This document shows positions 8,249 to 15,280 of a stretch of 47,188 bases of DNA, piece after piece. Position numbers and translations under genes: made by a program. Source of the DNA: Planctomycetota bacterium. Lineage in GTDB: Bacteria; Planctomycetota; Planctomycetia; Pirellulales; Thermoguttaceae. Position 1 is the first letter of the stretch; each line of letters begins with the position of its first letter. The DNA lies in assembly GCA_030612765.1 (NCBI GenBank), contig JAUWNG010000012.1, forward strand, positions 1 to 47,188. Direction: 5' to 3'. The notes under the pieces are model-generated. The model was given only the letters and a program-made list of their open reading frames with translations. It was not told the origin of the DNA and made no database searches.

Positions 8249-8724
8249 GTCTCGTCTCCCAAGAGTTCGTCGGGCGATACGATTTCCGGACAAACGTAGC
8301 CTTCGTTCTCCACAATCTGACGGATCATCATACGCGTGAAGGGATTGTTGATGTGGGCGAAGTTCCATGTGACCAGAAAGTCAACGCCGCCGATTGCAGC
8401 CAATGCAATATGCAGCGCGTCTTCCGGATACTCCGGCGGAATGCCTCCACCGGCAATAATTCGATGTGCAAGTGCCTCCGCCTCCAGCGTGATCTGAAAT
8501 ACACGGAATGAACTGATGGCTTGAAGTCGTTTATTCGCCTGATCCGCATCCCCATTTCCAGATTCTTCGACAACTACCGCGGAGACAAACGGCTCAAAAT
8601 CGTGACCTAGCCGCTCCCATAAATCATGCGTCGCTTGTTGGTGCCCGGCAACCACGACGTCACGGCTCGGCCGTGCGGTGTAGTAGCTCACCACGCTGGT
8701 TTCGAGATATACCTTTGCTCTCAT
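8245..8724 (-). CDS. PIN-domain protein, probable VapC-like toxin
   Basis: The 159-residue protein has the PIN architecture: VYLETSVVSYYTARPSRD at residues 5-22, with Glu8 in the place of the usual first Asp, a middle VSAVVVEE strand, then YPEDALHIALAAIGGVDFLV with acidic residues and TWNFAHINN near the C-terminus. PIN toxins are metal-dependent RNases. It ends in the ATGA overlap with the small antitoxin-like gene. The start at 8724 has a short AAAGGT just upstream. Both genes run toxin first. Confidence 0.85.
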   Translation of the reverse strand: MRAKVYLETSVVSYYTARPSRDVVVAGHQQATHDLWERLGHDFEPFVSAVVVEESGNGDADQANKRLQAISSFRVFQITLEAEALAHRIIAGGGIPPEYPEDALHIALAAIGGVDFLVTWNFAHINNPFTRMMIRQIVENEGYVCPEIVSPDELLGDET

Positions 8725-8886
8725 ACCTTTAGCATACTACTCATGGAGAACTCGGCAAGGGGGCGGAGACCGCGTTGTCCGATGTGGTTCTTGGTCAACG
8801 AGATTTTATAACTCCCGCACTGATATTTAACACTCCCGACCCCGTTGTTCGACCCCGTTGTTCGTTCCGTTGTTCGTTCCAACGCT

Positions 8887-9597
8887 TCAGGAGACTTGTT
8901 CCACGGACACACTGAGCTTATATCGGTAGAGCGACGCGCCTTGAACCCGCTGCACCGCGAGAAGGAGGTCGTCGGGTATCTCTTTCGCTATGATGATGCC
9001 CCGGCATGGACCGTTGCCGAGGTGCTTGTCAACCCAGCCCATGTAGTAAAGAATCTGACCAAGGGCTTTGTTTCGACCGCGCGCCAGCTTCAACTCAAAG
9101 ACCACGAATCGGCCAGCCTTGTCCACGGCCAAGATGTCGATCCGACCGTCATCGATCGGAAACTCCACACCGTTTCGTTCACCTTGGTGGTAAAGCCTGA
9201 GTCCGGCTTCCACACGATCCAAGTTACTCGCCAAGAAGTCACGCAGGTCGGCTTCTGCGGCGAAGGCCTGGTCCTCATCTTCGTCCTCTGCTTCTGAATC
9301 GGATTCGCCACGGCCGGCAAGAAAGTCCTCATAGCGACTTTTGAGGCGCAACCAGAACTCACTCTTCCGTTGACCCCAAGTGGTATTGCCGGTCGGCCAG
9401 TACTGCTCCTTGAAGCTGTCGAACAGTTGTTTCTTTGTGAAAATATCGACCACAAATCCGCGACGCAGGGAGGATGTATACGAGAGATCCCACTCGATCT
9501 CCATTTCCCTGATGCCCGCCATCTCTCGCTCAAGCGCGTGCTCGGCACCGAAGCGATAAGCTTCTTTCAGGGGGAGAACCTTTCTTTTCGTGTCCAT
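8887..9597 (-). CDS. NucS-like/DUF91 PD-(D/E)XK nuclease-domain protein
   Basis: The 236-residue protein has a C-terminal nuclease-like core: DDGRIDILAVDKAGRFVVFE then LKLARGRNKALGQILYYMGWV, with Asp, Glu and Lys placed as in the PD-(D/E)XK fold of the NucS/DUF91 family. The Q-x3-Y-x-GWV helix is also typical. The N-terminal 110 residues are unlike NucS and end in an acidic stretch (SDSEAEDEDEDQ). GGAG lies before the ATG at 9597; an upstream in-frame ATG at 9630 is less well placed. It is a single gene without a methylase or helicase nearby, so a role in repair or in defence remains open. Confidence 0.75.
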   Translation of the reverse strand: MDTKRKVLPLKEAYRFGAEHALEREMAGIREMEIEWDLSYTSSLRRGFVVDIFTKKQLFDSFKEQYWPTGNTTWGQRKSEFWLRLKSRYEDFLAGRGESDSEAEDEDEDQAFAAEADLRDFLASNLDRVEAGLRLYHQGERNGVEFPIDDGRIDILAVDKAGRFVVFELKLARGRNKALGQILYYMGWVDKHLGNGPCRGIIIAKEIPDDLLLAVQRVQGASLYRYKLSVSVEQVS

Positions 9598-9750
9598 TTC
9601 GTTGATCTCCTCGATGATGCATAACGACAAATCTCAGCAGCAAGTTCACGCGGCCTAGGCAATGAAGCTAGGGACAGGGTTCGCACAAGAGGGGACATTC
9701 TGGTCTTGGCAAAGACAGAACTGCCGATCGAGAAAAACGGCACCCGGCGA

Positions 9751-10281
9751 TCACACCAAGTCTCGTACAGTCTCGAACTCAGCAAGATCGCCATTGGCGT
9801 CATTCCCTTCATCTTGGTACTTCATGACTATCTCGTCCCATAGTGCCTCGATAAGGCTAAGATGCTGTTCACACTCCGCTTCTGTGAGGCTAGCGATGCT
9901 TGGATATTTCGGTGAGCCAAAATGGCGGCAGTCATCATAGAGATCAATGAATGTATTGAACCTCTCCTCCCTTAAATGGCCCGCGCCAAAAATTCTGTCA
10001 AATAGGATCTTTGGCGAATCGACTCTGTTGCCCGTCCCAGAGTGTACGGCATTCTGGCCAAGGAGTTGTGAAATACTGGTGCCCGCGCAAACAACAATGA
10101 AAACCAGGTACTCCTTAACTTGGAAGGGTGTAAGCATTGCTTTCTTTCCTTGGAGTTCTTTCCAGTACCCATAGGCCTGGCGCAATGAGAAAAGCTGTAG
10201 GTTTGATGAATGCGTTGGGTCATCTGAGGAGACCTCACAGAAAGGTTTGGCCTCGTCGGTGGTTGGAATTGTCAGGCTCAT
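9751..10281 (-). CDS. Hypothetical protein
   Basis: I do not recognise this 176-residue protein. It is predicted soluble and mostly helical, with a central hydrophobic helix (VKEYLVFIVVCAGTSISQLL) and a second half rich in Asp, Phe and Tyr (RFNTFIDLYDDCRHFG). The ATG at 10281 is preceded by AAAGGGGGGTGAC, a strong ribosome-binding site. It follows the gene-free stretch 10282-10554 that holds a palindrome at 10344. It could be linked to the NucS-like gene 150 bp downstream, but nothing shows a common function. Confidence 0.6.
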   Translation of the reverse strand: MSLTIPTTDEAKPFCEVSSDDPTHSSNLQLFSLRQAYGYWKELQGKKAMLTPFQVKEYLVFIVVCAGTSISQLLGQNAVHSGTGNRVDSPKILFDRIFGAGHLREERFNTFIDLYDDCRHFGSPKYPSIASLTEAECEQHLSLIEALWDEIVMKYQDEGNDANGDLAEFETVRDLV

Positions 10282-10343
10282 GTCACCCCCCTTTCTTTGG
10301 TTCAACAATGATCATTTATTGACTCCGAGATTGATATTGTCGA

Positions 10344-10422
10344 GGGTGGCATGGGTAAGCAAAGCTTACCCGTGCCGTGTTTTCCACGGTTCACGGGTAA
10401 GCTTTGCTTACCCATGCCACCC
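10344..10422. repeat. Inverted repeat pair GGGTGGCATGGG...CCCATGCCACCC
   Basis: Two hairpins of the form GGGTAAGCAAAGCTTACCC face each other (10354-10372 and its near-inverted copy at about 10395-10413), closed by GGGTGGCAT/ATGCCACCC arms. The layout is that of a bacterial interspersed palindromic pair. No other copy is in this window. Confidence 0.85.
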
Positions 10423-10554
10423 AGTTCACAGCGACATTAGCTACCTCGGAATCAATAGCCCGTACAACACAAAAAATGCAGGCGGTTGCCGTCTGGAGAA
10501 AAGGTTCCCCTGCTTTCCTGTCCGCTGGTGCAACGCTTTTCATATCTTGGCCTT

Positions 10555-10935
10555 CTACTTCACAACCGCCGACGGGATGTTGGGACTCTTCGGGTTCACC
10601 ACGATGGTTTGACGGGACGGAGAGATGACCAAGTCCATGTCTTCCATCGGAACGGCGCCCAGCAGCACCGTGTCGCCTATGACGAGTGCCCCGGTGAAAC
10701 AGGTGCGGTTCTGAAATCGGATTTGGATCGGACCAACGTAAGGCACCAGATGGGAACGCTCGTCGGCCGTCGTCACTTCGCGTTTTTCAATCTCCGTAAG
10801 TTGCAACTGGAGGGCAACGTGTTCGGGTATGCAGATGGTCATCGCGCCGGTATCGACCAGTGCGGAAACCTCCAGGGGGTGTAGTTGCGGTTGCCGTGGG
10901 TTGGAAAGTTCGACATTCGCCGTGATAATACCCAT
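10555..10935 (-). CDS. Small clan AA (retropepsin-like) aspartic protease
   Basis: The 126-residue protein has the active-site motif VSALVDTGAMTICIPE with Asp28-Thr-Gly-Ala, and a second half containing VLLGAVPMEDMDLVI, as in single-domain retropepsin-like proteases of bacteria (clan AA, often annotated only as retroviral-type aspartic protease). Such enzymes act as homodimers, each monomer giving one DTGA. GGAGG stands just before the ATG at 10935. No obvious substrate or inhibitor gene is adjacent. Confidence 0.85.
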   Translation of the reverse strand: MGIITANVELSNPRQPQLHPLEVSALVDTGAMTICIPEHVALQLQLTEIEKREVTTADERSHLVPYVGPIQIRFQNRTCFTGALVIGDTVLLGAVPMEDMDLVISPSRQTIVVNPKSPNIPSAVVK

Positions 10936-11071
10936 AACCCCTCCGATTTAGGTTCGCGTGCGGGATTGGTGAAGAAGTCCGGCTCGATAAGTATCCATCT
11001 GACAATAAGTTTATCGGTTCGTAGAGTGGACCGTCAATCCCCCCGGACGAAGCGGGCGGGTGTGGGGAAGT

Positions 11072-11129
11072 GTAGCGGGCGATGTTGACCGCCGTGTGGA
11101 AAAACGCGGCGGGCAAGCCCGCCCGCTAC
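11072..11129. repeat. GTAGCGGGCGG palindrome pair
   Basis: GTAGCGGGCG at 11072 faces GCGGGCAAGCCCGCCCGCTAC ending at 11129; the right half is a perfect hairpin (GGCGGGC-TT-GCCCGCC read on the minus strand) next to GTAG. It ends 20 bp before the 3' end of the acyl-CoA dehydrogenase gene and could stabilise that transcript's end. Confidence 0.8.
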
Positions 11130-11148
11130 ACATTGATGAAACATGCCG

Positions 11149-12900
11149 TCAAACCGTCGCCGGAACCGGCCCGGCCAGAATGGCGTATTCCTCCAGCGGA
11201 GACATGTCGCCGGCGTGAATCTGGGCGCAGTTCATCCGCAACACGGATAATCCACGCTCGATGAAACGGCGGGCGACACGCTTCTTTCGCTCGTCCACGG
11301 CGCCTTGAGCGAGCAGCAGATGGCCGCAGATGACCGTGAGGGCCGAATCGACCAAACGACGGCCGGAGAGATCGAGATACGACGTACTCTTCGATTTGAC
11401 AAGCGTTATGGTCTCGACGATAAGCTGCCGCGCTTCGATGAGCTTCTGTTTAAGCTCTTCGAGGATATGGTCGTCGTAAGTACGTTTTTCGTGCTCCTCG
11501 GACCAGGTGTTCAGCGAACCGGAGGTGACCCCGCGCACCGCCGCCATGACCTGCAACTGGCTGGTCCCTTCGTAGAGGGTGGTGATCCGAGCGTCTCGGG
11601 CGTGGCGTTCGGCGGCATAGTCCTTGATGTAGCCGGAACCGCCGAGCACCTGGATGGCGTTGTGGGCCACGCGGATGCACATCTCGGAGCAGTAATACTT
11701 GCTCATGGGCGTCAACATGCCGTTCATTCGCTTCAGCGCTCGGGACAACTGCTTGCGGCGTTTTCTTTCGTCCTTTTCCAACTCCGGCCCCATTTCCAAG
11801 ACGCGGAGGTTGTTGTTGTCGTGGTCGCAGATTCGCGCGGTCTCGAAGGCCAAGGCCCGGGCCGCCTCGATGTCGATCTTCATATCGGTGACCATTTCGG
11901 CCACGGCGGGCAACCGCTCGATCGGTCCGCCGAACTGCTGGCGGGTGTGGGCGTAGGTCCGCGCCATGCGATAGGCCGCCTCGGCGATACCCAGCGATTG
12001 GGCGGCGACCCCCAACCGCGCGCCGTTCATCATCGCCATGACGTAAGTAATCAATCCCCGCTGCCGCTCGCCGACCAGCCGGCAAGGCATGTTGTCGAAG
12101 ACCAACTCGCAGGTGGGCGAGCCGTGGATACCCAGCTTATCCTCCAGGTGGCGGACCTTTACCCGCTCGTTCCGCTCGGCGATGAACAGGCTGAGGCCGC
12201 GTCCGTCGGCGATTTCCGGCTCGCTGCGGGCGAGGACCAAAAGGATTTCGCCGCAACCGTTGGTGATGAACCGCTTCACGCCGTTGAGATACCAGTTGCC
12301 CTGATCGTCCTGGAAGGCCCGCAAACGGACGGCCTGCAAATCGCTGCCGGCGTCGGGTTCGGTAAGGACCATAGCGGCGGTGACTTCGCCGCTGGCGAAA
12401 CGGGGCAGAACCTCGTCCTTGATCTCGTCGTTGGCGAAGGCGTAGACGGTCGAGGCGATCCCTTGCAATCCGAAGAGGGTCATCAGCGAGGCGTCGGCCC
12501 GGCTGATGATCTCGGTGGCTATGGTGTAGATGAGCATGGGGCAGTTCAAGCCTCCGTAGCAGCGAGGCAAGATGAACCCCATCATGTCGGCCTGGCTGAG
12601 CCGCTTGAGGTTCTCCTGAACCAGCGGGTGCAGCGTGACCGTGCCGTCCTCGTTCAGGGTGTTCCCTTCGTGGTCGATCTGCTCGGCGCTGGGGGCGACA
12701 ACTTCGGCCGCCACTTCGCCGACGATCTCCAGCACACGTTGGTAGTTGTCCACCGTGTCGGCCGCGTCGCGCGGGGCGTAGCCGGAAGAGTCGTCGCCGT
12801 TGTGGGCGAAGTCGTCCTCCTGAATCCGCGCCAACTCGGCCAGATCGATATGCCGGAAGAGGAATTGTATGTCGTCGTTGTCGAGAAAGAAATTCGCCAC
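11149..12900 (-). CDS. Acyl-CoA dehydrogenase
   Basis: The 583-residue flavoprotein oxidises an acyl-CoA and passes electrons to electron-transfer flavoprotein. N-terminal, middle and C-terminal acyl-CoA dehydrogenase domains are present: VLTEPDAGSDLQAVRLRA (178-195), FITNGCGEILLVLARS, then QVLGGSGYIKDYAAERHARD (417-436) and TLYEGTSQLQ (441-450) with the catalytic-type Glu444. An extra 130-residue helical C-terminal part makes it longer than the usual 380-400 residues, like other long members of the family. It starts with GTG, with GAGGAG seven bases upstream. etfA and etfB lie directly upstream on the same strand and encode its electron acceptor, so this is one functional unit. Confidence 0.93.
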   Translation of the reverse strand: MANFFLDNDDIQFLFRHIDLAELARIQEDDFAHNGDDSSGYAPRDAADTVDNYQRVLEIVGEVAAEVVAPSAEQIDHEGNTLNEDGTVTLHPLVQENLKRLSQADMMGFILPRCYGGLNCPMLIYTIATEIISRADASLMTLFGLQGIASTVYAFANDEIKDEVLPRFASGEVTAAMVLTEPDAGSDLQAVRLRAFQDDQGNWYLNGVKRFITNGCGEILLVLARSEPEIADGRGLSLFIAERNERVKVRHLEDKLGIHGSPTCELVFDNMPCRLVGERQRGLITYVMAMMNGARLGVAAQSLGIAEAAYRMARTYAHTRQQFGGPIERLPAVAEMVTDMKIDIEAARALAFETARICDHDNNNLRVLEMGPELEKDERKRRKQLSRALKRMNGMLTPMSKYYCSEMCIRVAHNAIQVLGGSGYIKDYAAERHARDARITTLYEGTSQLQVMAAVRGVTSGSLNTWSEEHEKRTYDDHILEELKQKLIEARQLIVETITLVKSKSTSYLDLSGRRLVDSALTVICGHLLLAQGAVDERKKRVARRFIERGLSVLRMNCAQIHAGDMSPLEEYAILAGPVPATV

Positions 12901-12943
12901 GGAGAAACTCCTCGGGGAAGATTGCGAAACCGCAAGCGGTACA

Positions 12944-13004
12944 CCCCCGCGACCGCAGTCGCGGGGCGTTTTTCACTACCCACTACCCACTATCCACTAA
13001 TCAC
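12944..13004. repeat. Hairpin CCCCGCGAC/GTCGCGGGG plus CACTACCCACTATCC repeats
   Basis: A nine-base-pair perfect stem with loop CGCA (12945-12966) is followed by a short tandem repeat CACTACCCACTACCCACTA (12974-12993) that runs up to the stop codon of etfA. An identical copy of the hairpin lies inside the coding region at 16656. Both elements fill the 100 bp between etfA and the acyl-CoA dehydrogenase gene. Confidence 0.75.
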
Positions 13005-14029
13005 TTCTTCTCCTTGATCGCCTTAATCATCATCGGGATGATCTGTTTGTAGTCGCCGACGATTCCGTAGTGTGCCACGGAGAAGATCGGTGCGTCGCGG
13101 TCGGTGTTGATGGCGATGATCTTGGCCGATTCCTCCATTCCGGCGCGATGCTGGATCGCGCCGCTGATGCCCACGGCGATGTACAGGGCCGGCCGGACGG
13201 TCGTGCCGGTCTGGCCCACTTGATGATCCTTGTCGATCAGTCCTCCGTCGATGGCCGCTCGGCTGGCGCCGACCGCTCCGCCGATGGCCCCGGCCAGATC
13301 GTATATCAGCTTGAAATTGTCCCTGCTGCCGATGCCTCCGCCGCCGGCGACGATCACCCGGGCGCCCTTGAGGTTCACCTTTCGCTTCTCGACGTGCCGT
13401 TGGATCAGTTTCAGAGCCATCGCGGTGTCGTCGATTTCGACTTTTTCCTCGACGACTTTACCCGTCCGGTTGTTCGTCGGCGATTTCAGGGGCATAACGC
13501 CTTCGCGAACGGTTGCCATCTGCGGCCATTGGTCGAAGTTGACGATCGTGGCGATGATGTTTCCGCCGAAGGCCGGACGGATTTGCAGCAAGAGGTTCTT
13601 ATGTTCGACGCTGGTTTTCGGATCGGTTACGTCGCTGATGTCCAGGGCAGTGCAGTCGGCGGTCAGTCCGGCCCGCAAAGTCGATGCCACGCGCGGGGCC
13701 AGATCGCGGCCGATGGCCGTGGCGCCGACGATGACGATCTGCGGCCGGTGCTTTCCGATCAAGGTCTCGAGCGCACGGGCGTAAGGGAGCGTCTGGTAAT
13801 GGGACAGCCGCGGATGATCGACCAGATAGACGTTGTCGATGCCGTAGGCGAAGAGCTTTTTGGCCATTTCGCCCACGCCGGCCCCGGGCAGGACCGCTCC
13901 GGTGGAGACACCCAATCGGTCGGCCAGTTCGCGCGCCTTGCCACAGAGTTCCAGAGCGACGTCGTGCAGCGCGCCGTCTTCTTGTTCGGCAAATACCCAG
14001 ACTTCGCCTTGGCGGTTTGGTTCGAGCAT
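13001..14029 (-). CDS. etfA: Electron transfer flavoprotein alpha subunit
   Basis: From the ATG at 14029 the product is 342 residues, near the family norm, starting [20 protein letters not shown]. The FAD domain is clear: [39 protein letters not shown], then [20 protein letters not shown] and [10 protein letters not shown]. EtfA binds FAD and shuttles electrons from dehydrogenases to the quinone pool. The frame remains open upstream to an ATG at 14152 that overlaps the etfB stop (ATGA); using it would add 41 residues coded entirely by a heptamer repeat (SPESRTPNPEPRTPN). No ribosome-binding site precedes 14029, so the longer form may in fact be what is made. Confidence 0.92.
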   Translation of the reverse strand: MLEPNRQGEVWVFAEQEDGALHDVALELCGKARELADRLGVSTGAVLPGAGVGEMAKKLFAYGIDNVYLVDHPRLSHYQTLPYARALETLIGKHRPQIVIVGATAIGRDLAPRVASTLRAGLTADCTALDISDVTDPKTSVEHKNLLLQIRPAFGGNIIATIVNFDQWPQMATVREGVMPLKSPTNNRTGKVVEEKVEIDDTAMALKLIQRHVEKRKVNLKGARVIVAGGGGIGSRDNFKLIYDLAGAIGGAVGASRAAIDGGLIDKDHQVGQTGTTVRPALYIAVGISGAIQHRAGMEESAKIIAINTDRDAPIFSVAHYGIVGDYKQIIPMMIKAIKEKK

Positions 14030-14030
14030 A

Positions 14031-14140
14031 GGGGTTCGGGGTTCGGGGTTCGGGGTTCGGGGTTCGGGGTTCGGGGTTCGGGACTCGGGACTCGGGTTGT
14101 CTTTGTTCTCCCGAATCCCGAGCCCCGAATCCCGATCCCC
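14031..14140. repeat. Tandem GTTCGGG heptamer repeat with inverted partner
   Basis: About nine heptamers of GTTCGGG or ACTCGGG type (14031-14096) face CCCGAATCCCGAGCCCCGAA (14113-14132). It separates etfB from the homologous part of etfA but keeps an open frame on the etfA strand. Confidence 0.85.
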
Positions 14141-14148
14141 CTCTTTCT

Positions 14149-15063
14149 TCATCCCCAAGTTCGGTCAACTACCAATTCGTGAATCAATTCTTTGATGCCG
14201 GTTTCGGAAGGCTGCACTTCGGTGTAGCCCTCCTTGGTCAACACGATCGCTTGGATGCGATGAACCTTGGTGGGCGAGCCGGCCAACCCGCAGCGGGAAA
14301 GATCGGCTTGGATATGGTCGAGATCCCACTGTTCGATCAACAGGCCTTTTTCGCGCAACTCCTGGACGCGGCGTTCGGTTTCGGCGGCAAGCTGCTCCTC
14401 GGCCCCCTCGGGCATCTCGGCCTTCACTTCCATTGCCACCTCGGCGTGTACTCTTGCCCACTTCATTCGCATTACCCGTCGGGCGGACGGCGGACGCGAC
14501 CGGTTGGCCGACTCGATCACGGTGATCAACACGGGCAACTTGGCCTCGACGATCTCCCAGCCGTGGCCGATGCTCCGACGCACACGGGCAACGTGGTCCT
14601 GAATGGAGACCATCTCATGCAAATAGGTAATCTGCGGAATGCCCAGCTTTTCGGCACATTGGGGGCCGACCTGGGCCGTGTCGCCGTCGATCGCCTGCCG
14701 GCCGCAAAAGATGAAATCATAGCGGTCGATCGTCTTGATGGCCTGGCTGAGGATGTAGCTCGTGGCCAGCGTGTCGCTGGCCGCCGCGCGGCGGTCGGTC
14801 AAGAGGATCGCCCGATCGGCGCCACGGAAGAGGCTGTCGCGGAGCACGTCGGCCGCCTTGGGCGGCCCCATACTGATAACCGTGACAGTTCCCCCATATT
14901 CGTCGCGGACCGCCAGGGCGGATTCCAGCGCATGGAGGTCTTCCGGGTTAAAGACGGTCGGCAAGGACCCCCGATTTACGGTCCCATCCTCCCTCATGGC
15001 CTCGGTGGTGACGTTGGCCGTATCGGGAACTTGTTTTACGCATACAATACTGTCGTAAGCCAC
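14149..15063 (-). CDS. etfB: Electron transfer flavoprotein beta subunit
   Basis: The 304-residue product begins at GTG 15063 (VAYDSIVCVKQVPDTANVTT), with GGAG about nine bases upstream. It shows the ETF-beta pattern: LPTVFNPEDLHALESALAVR, FCGRQAIDGDTAQVGPQCAE for AMP/FAD binding, and TYLHEMVSIQD. It is about 45 residues longer than the usual 250-260, with the extra length in a C-terminal region ending VQPSETGIKELIHELVVDR. It is the first gene of etfB-etfA-acyl-CoA dehydrogenase. The frame extends upstream to 15114 without a better start. Confidence 0.92.
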   Translation of the reverse strand: MAYDSIVCVKQVPDTANVTTEAMREDGTVNRGSLPTVFNPEDLHALESALAVRDEYGGTVTVISMGPPKAADVLRDSLFRGADRAILLTDRRAAASDTLATSYILSQAIKTIDRYDFIFCGRQAIDGDTAQVGPQCAEKLGIPQITYLHEMVSIQDHVARVRRSIGHGWEIVEAKLPVLITVIESANRSRPPSARRVMRMKWARVHAEVAMEVKAEMPEGAEEQLAAETERRVQELREKGLLIEQWDLDHIQADLSRCGLAGSPTKVHRIQAIVLTKEGYTEVQPSETGIKELIHELVVDRTWG

Positions 15064-15198
15064 GGTTGCCGGCTCCAGGAACCATCGTAGATTAACTAGA
15101 CCATCCGAAACCACGAAAGGTAACAGGCCCTTGGATGCAGGTCAACCCCGCAGAACAGCGGAGGACATACGACTTTATGTATGATTGTAGGACAGAGA

Positions 15199-15280
15199 GT
15201 AGGCCGGGTTGCAACCCAGCGGTCGTTTGCAATCGTTGGCCGTTGTCGACCAAAACGTGCCGGGTCACGACCCGGCCTAC
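15199..15280. repeat. Family E repeat (GTAGGCCGGG...CCCGGCCTAC), copy 1
   Basis: GTAGGCCGGGTTGCAACCC at 15199 is a hairpin next to GTAG; the inverted partner GCCGGGTCACGACCCGGCCT ends in AC at 15280. On the minus strand the GTAG of the right element contains the TAG stop (15277-15279) of the zinc-ribbon/STN-like gene. A second pair is at 43824. Confidence 0.88.

Noticed and set aside
11305-13017. Plus-strand open frame of 570 codons opposite the acyl-CoA dehydrogenase
   Set aside because: The minus-strand protein is a complete, recognisable enzyme; the plus frame is a GC-rich shadow without any motif.
13070-14182. Plus-strand open frame of 370 codons opposite etfA
   Set aside because: Shadow of etfA; contains His/Asp/Gly-rich meaningless sequence and the heptamer repeat.
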